Assembly: GCF_046098205.1 (NCBI RefSeq)
Contig: NZ_JBJURJ010000021.1
Coordinates: 56,403-120,402, forward strand
DNA length: 64,000 nt
Direction: 5' to 3'
Source of the DNA: Paenibacillus_AR mesotrionivorans
GTDB lineage: Bacteria; Bacillota; Bacilli; Paenibacillales; NBRC-103111
Shown here: in pieces, positions 1 to 9,024 of the stretch
Numbering within the stretch: the first letter of the stretch is position 1
Layout: each line of letters opens with the position of its first letter
Translations under genes and position numbers: made by a program
The notes under the pieces: model-generated
The model's database searches: none
Seen by the model: the letters and a program-made list of their open reading frames with translations, nothing else
What the model was told of the DNA's origin: nothing

Positions 1-1399
1 TTGTTACAGAAAGCAAATATTCGGGTGTTGTCGGCCAGGGGCGGCCCTTTGCCTGTACGAGAAAGGTAGCCGTTACTATGTCACCGGGCTCAAATTTGGG
101 CTGAATGCCCAACTCGGCTTCAGCTGGTGTCGCCGGTTTTATGAACACCGCTGACTGGGTATTGCCGGGCAGCGTCTTCACCTTGCCGTCTGAGCCTCTA
201 ACGATTTTCCCGTTCTCATCCATCTCCACAAATTTAAGTGCATTATCCAATTGCATGTTGGCGACGATGTTGGAATGCTTCATCTTAAAGGATTCCATAT
301 TTTCGATTTCGGCCGTAATCTGGAATACGCCCTCATCCACATACCCGCTGCCGTCCTCCAAGGCTGCCAATTGATTGACCGGATCAATATAACGGATGGA
401 GAACACCTTGTCCGGAGAGATAATTTCGCCCAATCCATAAACCGTCTCGAAGGTGCGGGCCGACCCTGCCGGAATCCGGTCCGGGTTCCAATACAAGGCC
501 ACAGCCGAATCCGCCGAGCCAAAATCATTGGTGTCGGTGGTGAAATCCAGGTTTTCATTGACTTCATAATCCCATTTGGTGTTGGCCATTCTGGCCCAAT
601 GTCCAACGACCATTTCATCTACAATATTGATGTCGTTCTCGGAAAAGTTATTGAAGCCGTAAGCCGTCACATTGGTAGCCAACGGATTGGTGCTGTCGTA
701 TTTGTCCTTCATGACCCAATAAGCCGGCAGTGTTCGGAGAGTGCGATCCAGACCTGTGTATGCTGAATCTACCTTATCCTCATCCACCAGCCTGCGCTCT
801 ACTTGAAGGGGACGATCAGAAACTGCCCCTACCTGGAATGCAGGACCATCATTGCTGCCCACCATGGTATCCAGCAAAATCCGCGAACCCACCTGCACAT
901 CCGCCTGGGTAGGGTTGTTGACGATGTAGCCTACGTTTACATTGCCGGCATTCATGATGTCCGATGTATCGGTGTAGAGCTTCAACACTTGTGTAATTTG
1001 GACTCCCTTGATGCTCCAGGTTGTCTCAATTTGTTTGGTGCCGTCGGAATTCTCCACAATCCGCGGAGGGGAAATTTCCGAGAAGAAATCGGCTCCGAAT
1101 TTATACGGATTACCGAAGATATAGTCCGTTCCGTCGATCCGGAAGGTGGTAAAGGAGGTTTCCGGATCATCCCCCTGGTACATCATGTTAACATTCTGGT
1201 CATTCTTGCGGACGGGTTGTCCGTCCACGGTCCGGATCGCAAACCGGCCCGTATGATTATTGACCGTTACCTTCACGAAGCTGTTGCTGACCACCGTCAC
1301 GTCTTCTTTGCCGATTTCATTGGCAAAGGCCGAAACCGGAAGCCCCAAGGCCAGAATGGCAGCCAATATAATGGCGATTGCCTGTTTAATCCCTCTCAT
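1..1399 (-). CDS. secreted protein of unknown function, C-terminus cut by the window edge
   Basis: The frame is open without a stop from an ATG at 1399 to the left edge, giving 466 visible codons. The N-terminus is a clear signal peptide: MRGIKQ, a hydrophobic core (IAIILAAILALGLPVSA) and a likely cleavage after AFA. The mature part shows alternating beta-strand-like segments with motifs FTTFRIDG and DYIFGN. A mutarotase-like beta-sandwich is a weak guess, and I do not recognise a family. AAGGAG lies 11 bases before the ATG. It is the third gene after a protease and a giant Ig-like surface protein on the same strand, but a hairpin terminator separates it from them, so it may be read through or have its own promoter. 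Existence is firm; function is unknown. Confidence 0.85.
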   Translation of the reverse strand, partial: MRGIKQAIAIILAAILALGLPVSAFANEIGKEDVTVVSNSFVKVTVNNHTGRFAIRTVDGQPVRKNDQNVNMMYQGDDPETSFTTFRIDGTDYIFGNPYKFGADFFSEISPPRIVENSDGTKQIETTWSIKGVQITQVLKLYTDTSDIMNAGNVNVGYIVNNPTQADVQVGSRILLDTMVGSNDGPAFQVGAVSDRPLQVERRLVDEDKVDSAYTGLDRTLRTLPAYWVMKDKYDSTNPLATNVTAYGFNNFSENDINIVDEMVVGHWARMANTKWDYEVNENLDFTTDTNDFGSADSAVALYWNPDRIPAGSARTFETVYGLGEIISPDKVFSIRYIDPVNQLAALEDGSGYVDEGVFQITAEIENMESFKMKHSNIVANMQLDNALKFVEMDENGKIVRGSDGKVKTLPGNTQSAVFIKPATPAEAELGIQPKFEPGDIVTATFLVQAKGRPWPTTPEYLLSVT

Positions 1400-1451
1400 C
1401 CGCTTTTGACTCCTTCATTCTAGAGATTAGCCGACCATGCTGCCGATTGTG

Positions 1452-1493
1452 ATTAAAAGAAATCCCCCGGAACAGGCTTTTGCCCATTCCGGG
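1452..1493 (-). terminator. intrinsic terminator after the Ig-like surface protein gene
   Basis: On the minus strand a stem CCCGGAA...TTCCGGG (1466-1493) with an inner GGGC/GCCT pairing is followed by a T-rich run. It lies between two minus-strand genes, so it probably reduces expression of the downstream secreted protein. Confidence 0.7.
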
Positions 1494-1519
1494 ATTCCCC
1501 ATAACCTGACCCAGCGTAA

Positions 1520-1573
1520 ACCGATGAAATGTCGAAGAAGGCTCTCAAATTGGCTTCGCCAATTTCAAGGCTT
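1520..1573. repeat. palindromic dispersed repeat, copy A
   Basis: This element begins ACCGATGAAATGTC and contains a near-palindrome CAAATTGGC-TTC-GCCAATTTC. It abuts the stop codon of the 1779-residue gene. A close copy lies at 52221-52274, and the palindromic core recurs twice in tandem at 58911-59071. Confidence 0.7.
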
Positions 1574-4500
1574 AATCCTTGTTGCCTACAAAGAAGGAAG
1601 CAAACTCCCTTTCTCTCTCTTGCGTTCTGACGATAATGGTGTACCAGCCTGTTTTCGGGAAGGTAACCTGGAATTGCTGCGCTGTCAGTGCTTCGTAGGA
1701 TATTTCCTCGGCAATATATTTCATTTGCCCTTCCCGGTACAGTCCGGAATGATAGAGAATGCTGAAGGTAGCCCGTTCATTGGTTGCCTTCGTTCCCTCC
1801 ACCATCATTTCGTCGTACCCTTGAACACGGAAGGTGATGGTGTTGGTATCGAACAGAACGGCCTCTTCCAGGCTGGAAGAAATGACTTCCCCATTGCCGG
1901 TAATCATCAGCCCGGAATTCGGTAACACAACCACGGATTGAGTAAAGGTTGCGCTGTTGCCAAGTTCATCCGTTACCGTGTACGTCACCGACTTTTTGCC
2001 CGTTGTAGCCAGGTCCAGGTCGCTGATGGTGACTGTCAGATGATCCACAGCAGACAGATTGTCGGAAACGGTGTAACCGCCCAGATCCGTATAAGGATTG
2101 AACCCTTCCTGATTCCGGATGACGGAGATAACAGGGCGGTTAAGTTTGAGCTCCGGAGCGGTGTTATCCAGTCCGGTCACTTCAATTGGGGAAATGATCC
2201 TTTGCCCCAAAAGATCAGAAATGGCAATTTTGGTAAGGCCATTTGTGCTGTAGATGGCAGAATGGCTGTAACGCCCGTCTGTACCGCTAATCTGATTGAG
2301 GTAGTTTCCATTATCCTTGTCAATTGAAGGCCCTGTGCCCAAGAAGATTTTGTTGGGGGCGCTGACCTGTCCGCTCAGTGTGACCTTCACCTTGCCCTTG
2401 GCATAGGTTTTGCCGTCAACGGTAACGGTTTTGTCCGGAGACAGCGTCTGACCATTTTCATCCACAAATTCGTAGACAATTTCCGGTGTTTCCAGAGCCG
2501 GGGCAATGTAGGAAATCTCCTTTTCCACAACCGTGGTATTGCCGTTTTGATCCCGTACAGTAAATTCCACCTTGCCGTTGTCCCGCATCGTAACCGGATT
2601 TTCGCCTTGAATAACGGTGATATCCTTGGTGCTGTTGGCAGCCTTCACCACACTCAGCACAATACCCTCGGCCAAAATCACGTTGCCCTGACTGTCCTTG
2701 ATGGTCTTAAAGGTTTTGGAGCCGTTGTCTCCATACTTATCTGTAGCCACAATTTCAACGGAGGGAGGTGTTTTGTCAATGTTGGCCACTGTTGCCGTTG
2801 CCGTATTTTTGTTGCCCGCCTCATCCTCAAACTCAAAGGTAAAGCTGCCGTTTTCCTTGAAGCTATGGCGTCTCGCACCCTCATTATTCAACACCCGGAC
2901 AGGCTCGGAGGTCTGCAGCTCAGCGGTGACGTTGGAGGAGGTTGGTCCGGTAATGTTATAGACAATCACTCCTTCAGGGGCTGTGTCATCAATATTATTG
3001 ACGACGGCCAACAGCCTGGCTTTCCGGTCTGTGGCGGTAAGGTCTGTCAGGTCAAAGGTGTAAATCCCGTTTTGCGGAATGCTGTACGTATTGCCCTTGA
3101 CATGAACCGGTGCCGCCAAATTGTCGGTAGCGGAGGGTTTCACCTTGACTCCTGCCGGAACCGAGATGGTGAGGGACACCGCGCCGCTTCCAACGGGCTT
3201 CATGGTGCTGTAGGAAGCAATGCCGTAAAGATTATTAGCAGCAGGATTGAATGCTTTGGTATCCACATCCGCCGGGCTGCTTTCCCCGCCGCCGGGAGAA
3301 CGGAACTTCACCTTCAGCTGAAGCTGGGCAGGTGTTGCTGCATCAACCGGGGTGCGGACAAAGTTGGTGTACGGCATCCAGTTGGTCCAATTGATCCCGT
3401 TATCCTTGGAGATGGCATATTCGAAGCCGTGCTTCGTGGTATTCTGCAGCTCCAGCTGAAGCACTGCCTTATATCCGTCTGTCTCGTTTCCTTCGAAGGC
3501 AATCAGATCGGATTGCAGCACCTGCACCGGACTATTATCCTCCCGCGACAACCGGAAAGTGCCTGTGTGGGTAATCGCTGCATTTCCCGCTCCATCGATT
3601 GCATAGACGTACAAGATGAAGTTGGCTGTTTCGCCTGCGGCAAGTACGGAGTTGTCCAAAGTTGTCTTCCCATCCTTGGGAAGCGTCTGCCAGCCCGGGG
3701 ATGCATCACCTGGGGCAGGAACATCCTCCCGGACCCACTGATAGCTTACCTTCATGTCATCGGGCCGCTGCAGCTCTGTAGCCGTTACAGTAACCGCATG
3801 GCTTGGTTTGGCGTAGTTAACACCGTTGATGTTGAAGGTAACAGCAGGCGCCGTATTGTCAAACTTGTACAACTGGTTGAAGTAATAGCTTTGTGCCCCC
3901 GCCTCCTGGACACGGATATGCAGGTATTGCTCACCGTTCAGTGCGGGATCGGCGGGAACCCAGACGGTAGTAGGGTGCTCATAAACCGCCGAGGTGACCG
4001 TGTTGGCCGCATAAACAGAGCTTGTTACGGAGGGCGCTGCTGCGCTGTCCACAACCGGAACGTTTGGTACAGGGCCGCTGCCATAAACGGCCGCGAGGAC
4101 CGTCGGTGTAAACTGACTGTCTGCCGGACGCACCGGGGAGCTGCTGTAGGCATAGGCCACAGCTTCCACTTGAACCTTTGTAATCGTGAGCTTTACATTT
4201 TGGCTCTTCATAAAAATAGTGGAGGTAGGCGAGAAGGAAACCTCAATTTTATCGGACGAATTAACGGTTGCCGAAGCCGACTTCTGTGCAGCCGTTATAT
4301 TACCCGCATGATCCGCACCCTGCAGGTACAGGTCATAGGTGCCATCTTCAAAAACATGACCTTGTGTGGAGACAATGTAATCCATCGGAACAGTAGTCCA
4401 TCCGATTGAGCTTGGCGCTTCATGCTCCTTCACCCACTGGTACTGCACATTAGCCGCATCAATGCCGCTGTGCTTATCCGTTGCGGTTATGAGTGCTTTA

Positions 4501-6911
4501 ACCTCAGGCTTATCCCCGGCAATGATTTCTGCCGTAAGCACAGGAGCTTTGTTGTCCAGCAGCAAGATGGCTTTGTTGTAAATCCAGTTGGAATCATCGT
4601 GTTTATAATCTTCCGGTGTCCACATGGCGGGATTATCGTATTCCGCTACCTTTTTCAGAGCCTCACCCTTGGCGTAAAATTCCGCGTCGGCTTCGGAAGC
4701 ACCAGGATGGCTGGCAAAATACTCATTCTTCCACGTGCTGTACATATCGGGATGATTAATAGCAAAGTCTTTATTCTTACTGTATTGCATCAATTCCCGG
4801 GCCGTATCCCAGGTCATATCCGCTGTCCACGTATGCAGGTACCAGGGGCCGCTGGCGTCAGAAGCGAAGGCCTTCGCCGGTGGAGAGAGGAGATTCGTTT
4901 TATTGTTGGCCACTTTAAGCGGCTCCCCGGTGAATATGCCCTCAGGCTGCTCCCCTGTTAGGGAAAATCGCTTGATAACAGCGTAGTTGTCATCTGTCAG
5001 GGCAGCCAGGGGGTTCTCGGGTTTATTGCTCCAATAATAATAGACCAACCCTACTCCAGGAGAATCCTGCCCGATGGGTCCTGTCATATTCAACGGCCGG
5101 TAAATCCCTCGGCTTGGCCGTACAAAGCCGGCTTCATCCGGATCAAGAGGAGGAGCCGTCACCGAAGGATCATTGGCGTCGATAGTGATTTTTCCCTTTT
5201 TCCCATACACCGCATCGGTAGCACCGTCGCTGTCGTAGCTGTAGCTGAATTCCGGATCCTGATTGTCAATGGACAGCTTGGCCCAGTCAATCTTGGTATT
5301 CGGGATTTGCTGGGAGGGGTCAGTAGGTACGGGCTCTGCAGATTTATTGGTATGAGCCGCATCCATCAGCAGGTTGCCGGCGTAATCCTGGATCACACCT
5401 TTGTCAGGGTAGCCTTGCGCCGCTCTGCTTTCATGGGAGAGTGCAATTACCTTCAGTAACGCCACGTCCACATCCTGATCTGTTACTTCAGCCCGGAACG
5501 TCCACGTATCCGTGTTCTCGCCTTTGATATACCTGGCTTTCATCCCGTTATTAAAGTGAAGGATTAAGTTGTCAGCATTCAATCCCGCTTTGACAATGGT
5601 ATCCTCGGTAAGCTGTACCTTAAAATCAATCACGTCTCCGCCATTTAAGGTACTGCCAGTAACGATTTCCGGTTGGATGCCGTTGGCCGCAAAGGTATAT
5701 TTAGGTGGAACTGCGTCGACGATAACCCGGTAGCCGTCATTGTTAGATATTACATTGCCTGAATCAACAGTTTCGTCAAAGGGATTAATAGCCTTGCCGC
5801 TCATGTGAGATGAGCTTGCTGTAGAGGCCTTCTTACCGAAGTTTTCGACTTTAAGGTAGTTCCCGGCAGCATCATGAAAATCGGCAGCTTTAATTTTCTC
5901 GAGAAGGCTACTTTGGTTCAGTCCGCCTTCCGTGGGAATATCTGTAAGCTCGCCGCCGTTTTTGATAGGCAGATTGCCCGAATGATGAAGAGGTGTAGGA
6001 GAATAAGAATAAGCTAACTTATCCGTAAACTGGGTCCAATCCGTGGAGGACGGCAGCCTCATCCCCTGATTTTGGCCGGCCCCGGGCAGCCCAGTTTTTG
6101 CAGGATTGGTAAATAGGTAGTGTGTAGTCAAGCTAAATGTATCGCCACTGGGTTTGACCGGTTCGGAGAATGGATAGGTCAGTTCCATCCGTTCGCCAGC
6201 CTTCAGGAACAGTTCTTTTTCTCCAATCTTGGTATTATCCCGCTCGGTGCCGGTGCTAGTAAATATGTAGTCTTTTATTGTGGGGGCTACTTTGTCCTGG
6301 AACTTAATGAAAATCCCTTCTGCCCTTGCCTCCCCGTCTTCAAGCCAAACCTGTATTTTAATGGTAGAATCGGGTCTGATTGTGGCCGTTTCTTCTTTGT
6401 GCCCTATAGTGCCGCCGCCGCTATGGCCTGACAAAATGTTCTCGCCATCAACAAAGAAGTTAGCTGTTGTTACAGAGGTGGAGACAACAACACCCAGAAC
6501 TTTTTTTTCATAAAGCTTCAGCAGGTCCCAGCCAACAACGATTTCTGTGTCCCCGCCTGCAGCCATTGCTTTCAGTAAGGGATTATCCAAGACATTAATT
6601 TCAAACGTAACGGATGCCTTATCATCAGATGTCATTGTACCGTTAGCTTGAATTTTAATATCCTTATCCTGCTCCGTCTGAATGAAGCCGGGGGAGCTGG
6701 CGAATCCGGTACCATTGACATTAAAATTACGGAAAGCATTTTCGGCCTCCACACTTCTATTGCCAACAACAGTGCCATCCAGCGTAACGGTTATATCCTC
6801 CGGCCCCTTCCCATAGGCGGTATCAGGCGCCCACACCGGGAGCATAGAGACGATCATGCACAGGATCAATAAAGCTGATGTCCATTTGGATACGTACTTG
6901 TTTTTTACCAC
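1572..6911 (-). CDS. giant secreted Ig-like repeat surface protein
   Basis: A 1779-residue exported protein, presumably structural or adhesive at the cell surface. It starts at a GTG with GAGGGGGAG nine bases upstream. Residues 1-34 form a signal peptide (hydrophobic ALLILCMIVSML). The body is a series of Ig-like beta-sandwich segments, marked by recurring phrases such as DNTAPAVTF, DKTPPSVEIV and DNTAPELKL. A DUF5011-like domain sits near the C-terminus (DLGGYTVSDN ... VTYTVTDELGNSATF), followed by about 120 unassigned residues. No LPXTG motif, SLH domain or C-terminal membrane anchor is visible, so attachment is unclear. The gene lies 38 bases after a trypsin-like protease, suggesting co-transcription; the protease might process it (inference). 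The family call is general; the ligand is unknown. Confidence 0.9.
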   Translation of the reverse strand: MVKNKYVSKWTSALLILCMIVSMLPVWAPDTAYGKGPEDITVTLDGTVVGNRSVEAENAFRNFNVNGTGFASSPGFIQTEQDKDIKIQANGTMTSDDKASVTFEINVLDNPLLKAMAAGGDTEIVVGWDLLKLYEKKVLGVVVSTSVTTANFFVDGENILSGHSGGGTIGHKEETATIRPDSTIKIQVWLEDGEARAEGIFIKFQDKVAPTIKDYIFTSTGTERDNTKIGEKELFLKAGERMELTYPFSEPVKPSGDTFSLTTHYLFTNPAKTGLPGAGQNQGMRLPSSTDWTQFTDKLAYSYSPTPLHHSGNLPIKNGGELTDIPTEGGLNQSSLLEKIKAADFHDAAGNYLKVENFGKKASTASSSHMSGKAINPFDETVDSGNVISNNDGYRVIVDAVPPKYTFAANGIQPEIVTGSTLNGGDVIDFKVQLTEDTIVKAGLNADNLILHFNNGMKARYIKGENTDTWTFRAEVTDQDVDVALLKVIALSHESRAAQGYPDKGVIQDYAGNLLMDAAHTNKSAEPVPTDPSQQIPNTKIDWAKLSIDNQDPEFSYSYDSDGATDAVYGKKGKITIDANDPSVTAPPLDPDEAGFVRPSRGIYRPLNMTGPIGQDSPGVGLVYYYWSNKPENPLAALTDDNYAVIKRFSLTGEQPEGIFTGEPLKVANNKTNLLSPPAKAFASDASGPWYLHTWTADMTWDTARELMQYSKNKDFAINHPDMYSTWKNEYFASHPGASEADAEFYAKGEALKKVAEYDNPAMWTPEDYKHDDSNWIYNKAILLLDNKAPVLTAEIIAGDKPEVKALITATDKHSGIDAANVQYQWVKEHEAPSSIGWTTVPMDYIVSTQGHVFEDGTYDLYLQGADHAGNITAAQKSASATVNSSDKIEVSFSPTSTIFMKSQNVKLTITKVQVEAVAYAYSSSPVRPADSQFTPTVLAAVYGSGPVPNVPVVDSAAAPSVTSSVYAANTVTSAVYEHPTTVWVPADPALNGEQYLHIRVQEAGAQSYYFNQLYKFDNTAPAVTFNINGVNYAKPSHAVTVTATELQRPDDMKVSYQWVREDVPAPGDASPGWQTLPKDGKTTLDNSVLAAGETANFILYVYAIDGAGNAAITHTGTFRLSREDNSPVQVLQSDLIAFEGNETDGYKAVLQLELQNTTKHGFEYAISKDNGINWTNWMPYTNFVRTPVDAATPAQLQLKVKFRSPGGGESSPADVDTKAFNPAANNLYGIASYSTMKPVGSGAVSLTISVPAGVKVKPSATDNLAAPVHVKGNTYSIPQNGIYTFDLTDLTATDRKARLLAVVNNIDDTAPEGVIVYNITGPTSSNVTAELQTSEPVRVLNNEGARRHSFKENGSFTFEFEDEAGNKNTATATVANIDKTPPSVEIVATDKYGDNGSKTFKTIKDSQGNVILAEGIVLSVVKAANSTKDITVIQGENPVTMRDNGKVEFTVRDQNGNTTVVEKEISYIAPALETPEIVYEFVDENGQTLSPDKTVTVDGKTYAKGKVKVTLSGQVSAPNKIFLGTGPSIDKDNGNYLNQISGTDGRYSHSAIYSTNGLTKIAISDLLGQRIISPIEVTGLDNTAPELKLNRPVISVIRNQEGFNPYTDLGGYTVSDNLSAVDHLTVTISDLDLATTGKKSVTYTVTDELGNSATFTQSVVVLPNSGLMITGNGEVISSSLEEAVLFDTNTITFRVQGYDEMMVEGTKATNERATFSILYHSGLYREGQMKYIAEEISYEALTAQQFQVTFPKTGWYTIIVRTQEREREFASFFVGNKD

Positions 6912-6949
6912 GAACAGATTCTCCCCCTCGTAACAACTTCATTAGCCAT

Positions 6950-7624
6950 TTACTTCACAACCCCCGCCGCATCCTCAGCGCTCACAGCCAAATGAATGCC
7001 GCTCATGGTGCGCAGCGAGCCGGACAGAATGCCTGCCGCATAGCCGTACTCATCTAATAACGGACCGCCGGACATGCCGTTGACCAACTCCGCCGAAACC
7101 AGCAGCCGGTCCCTTCCGTTGATGGAGGCGCGGGGTGTATTGACGATTCCTTCTGTGATGATCTTCGTTCCCTTCATCGGAAACCCGATGGCAAACACCT
7201 TCCCGCCATGCTTCATCTGCCCCGTGCGCAGCGGGATAAACGGATATGTACGCTGTACTCCGGCATTGTCCGCCGGCTGCTCCAGCTTCAATACTGCCGT
7301 ATCGGCGGCTTCGTTCCGGGCTGTTACCCGGCCTATGACAGTAGACTGGTCATCCATTACACATTCCACCTGCTCTGCTTCCTCCACCACATGGTAGGCA
7401 GTCAGCGCCGTGCCGTCCGGACGAATCATAAATCCGGTGCCCACATCCTTCAGCGTTCCGTCCTCACGGAGCACCCTTACATAGAAAACAGCCTCCTCTA
7501 CATGAGAATAGAGCTCCTCCGCATGATAACGGGGAGGGGAATCCGCTTGAGAAACGGAAAAGCCGTTTATCGCCAACAACAAGGCCATAAGTATTGCAAA
7601 CAGTAGGCTGCCCTTTCGCCACAC
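6950..7624 (-). CDS. secreted trypsin-like serine protease (S1 fold, DegP-like core)
   Basis: A small exported serine endopeptidase without a visible PDZ domain. The triad is clear: His in TAYHVV, Asp in AADTAVLKL and Ser in NGMSGGPL (H102, D132, S209 if counted from an upstream ATG at 7696). I prefer the GTG at 7624, giving 224 residues that open with WRKGSLLFAILMALLLAI, a good signal peptide, with GGAGAG upstream. The upstream ATG lies inside the direct-repeat operator and upstream of the expected transcription start. DegP/HtrA proteins usually carry PDZ domains, and their absence suggests a simple secreted protease. It is the first gene of the surface-protein operon. Confidence 0.88.
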   Translation of the reverse strand: MWRKGSLLFAILMALLLAINGFSVSQADSPPRYHAEELYSHVEEAVFYVRVLREDGTLKDVGTGFMIRPDGTALTAYHVVEEAEQVECVMDDQSTVIGRVTARNEAADTAVLKLEQPADNAGVQRTYPFIPLRTGQMKHGGKVFAIGFPMKGTKIITEGIVNTPRASINGRDRLLVSAELVNGMSGGPLLDEYGYAAGILSGSLRTMSGIHLAVSAEDAAGVVK

Positions 7625-7673
7625 TTCGTCACCACTCTCCGTTCTGCGACTTTTGTCGCTATGAATAACTATT

Positions 7674-7709
7674 ATTATAGAGTAGGCTTCTCTCAAAATT
7701 CTCTCAAAA
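7674..7709 (-). promoter_or_regulatory. protease operon promoter with SARP-like direct repeats
   Basis: On the minus strand two TTTTGAG heptamers (7709-7703 and 7698-7692) are spaced four bases apart, an 11-base period. They are followed 12 bases later by TATAAT (7679-7674). No -35 hexamer lies at the usual 17-base spacing; the repeats occupy that place. SARP regulators are known to bind heptamer direct repeats of this period, and a SARP-type response regulator is the next gene upstream. Confidence 0.65.
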
Positions 7710-7789
7710 GTCCGTTTCCTCTCGAGCGGCTAGTTCTTACGACTCACATCCGATTTTCGAGGAAAAACCCGCGAAAACAGCTATTAAAT

Positions 7790-7825
7790 GCCAAAAACAC
7801 CTTGCAGCGCTCAGGCCGCAAGGTG
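7790..7825 (-). terminator. intrinsic terminator after the response regulator gene
   Basis: The stem CACCTTGC...GCAAGGTG (7798-7825) is followed on the minus strand by TTTTTGG. It sits just after the response regulator stop codon and separates the regulator operon from the protease operon. Confidence 0.8.
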
Positions 7826-7836
7826 AATTTTTACTT

Positions 7837-9000
7837 TTATTTTTTTTGGCGGGGCTGGGAAATTTTCGACATTTCCATGTACATCTTCGCTTTTTTACTG
7901 ATCTCCGCGGGGACCTCCATCCCCATCTCCTTGCGGTACTGCATCTCGAACAGGTTGAAGTGCCGGGTGATCCGCTCCCGCTTGCCTGCGGCTGCATAGA
8001 CCTCCATCAGAAGCAGGTGAAGCTCCTCCTCCAATGGATAAAAGGAGAGGCATGACAGGAGCCGCTGCTCGGCCTTGCTCCATTCCCCTTGCGCCATATA
8101 CCGTTCGGCCAGCCGGCAGCCAAGGGCTCTGTATTGTTTACCGCAGCTTTCCTCCAGCTGGACCTTCCACATGTAATCCTTGTGCCCCAGCAGCGGGCCG
8201 CGGTACAGGGCAAACAATGCCTCCAGCCGCTCCGGCTCTGCCTGCTTCTTATGGCCCAACCCGGATATACCCTGCAGAAACTCCAGCAGATCATAGCGGG
8301 TATCCTGGGTTTTCAGCAGATAGCCGTCACCGGTTTTCACCACATCCATACCAATGTCCTGCTCCTTGATCAGCTTTTTCAGCCGGTACACGGTGTTGTG
8401 CAGATTGTGAATGGCCCGTTCCTCATTCATTTCGGGCCACAGAAGATCCATCAGCTTCCACTTGCTGATGTCCTGATCGGGCCAGCACAGCAGATAGGCG
8501 AACAGCTCCTCCGTTTTCCGGGTAGGCCAGCGCACCAATTCACCCTCGGGACTCCGCACCTCGAAGCTGCCCAGGCAATGGATGGAGGCCTTAAGAACAG
8601 GCTCGGGAGGTGCTGATGCGCCCGGACTTCCCGTCCGGTCGGCCTCCTTCAGCAGGCGGGTGGTAATCCGGTCGATAGCGCTGGTCATCACCGGCTTCAA
8701 TATATAATCGAAGGCAAATACCCGGAACGCCTCCAGGGCGTATTCCTTATACGCGGTGGTGAAGACGATGCGTGTGCCCTCGCAGCATTCGTTCAGCCTT
8801 TGGGCCAGCTCAATCCCGGATAGCTTGGGCATCTCCACATCCAGGAAGGCGATGTCCGGCTTAAGCTCCGGCAGCTTCTCCAATGCCTCCAGCGGATTGT
8901 TGAAGGCGCCGATAATCCGGCAGTGCGGGTTGCGGCCCACAACCACCTTCATCAGCTCCAGAATGGGCTTTTCATCCTCCACAATGACTACCGTGAACAT
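7837..9000 (-). CDS. response regulator with SARP-type output (REC-wHTH-BTAD)
   Basis: Cytoplasmic transcription factor, about 387 residues from the ATG at 9000; a GTG at 9021 is possible but lacks a good ribosome site. The receiver domain spans about residues 1-120, with VEDEKP, the phospho-acceptor Asp54 in FLDVEMP, TTAYKEYA and the Lys of DYILKPV. A winged helix follows (LGSFEV, TRKTEELFAYLL, RAIHNLHNTVYRLKKLI). The rest is a helical BTAD-like domain ending MGMEVPAEI. This order is that of SARP-type response regulators. It lies 24 bases after the hybrid kinase gene, its likely partner. Direct repeats in the kinase and protease promoters are plausible targets. A paralogue pair lies at 28320-32506. 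Confidence 0.9.
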   Translation of the reverse strand: MFTVVIVEDEKPILELMKVVVGRNPHCRIIGAFNNPLEALEKLPELKPDIAFLDVEMPKLSGIELAQRLNECCEGTRIVFTTAYKEYALEAFRVFAFDYILKPVMTSAIDRITTRLLKEADRTGSPGASAPPEPVLKASIHCLGSFEVRSPEGELVRWPTRKTEELFAYLLCWPDQDISKWKLMDLLWPEMNEERAIHNLHNTVYRLKKLIKEQDIGMDVVKTGDGYLLKTQDTRYDLLEFLQGISGLGHKKQAEPERLEALFALYRGPLLGHKDYMWKVQLEESCGKQYRALGCRLAERYMAQGEWSKAEQRLLSCLSFYPLEEELHLLLMEVYAAAGKRERITRHFNLFEMQYRKEMGMEVPAEISKKAKMYMEMSKISQPRQKK

Positions 9001-9024
9001 TCCCTTCTCCCCCTCTCCCACGTT

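Noticed and set aside
2547..4409. 620-codon plus-strand open frame opposite the giant Ig-like gene
   Set aside because: It is an antisense shadow of a GC-rich repetitive gene; the composition is Cys/Arg/His-rich with no family features, and the minus-strand frame is the convincing one.
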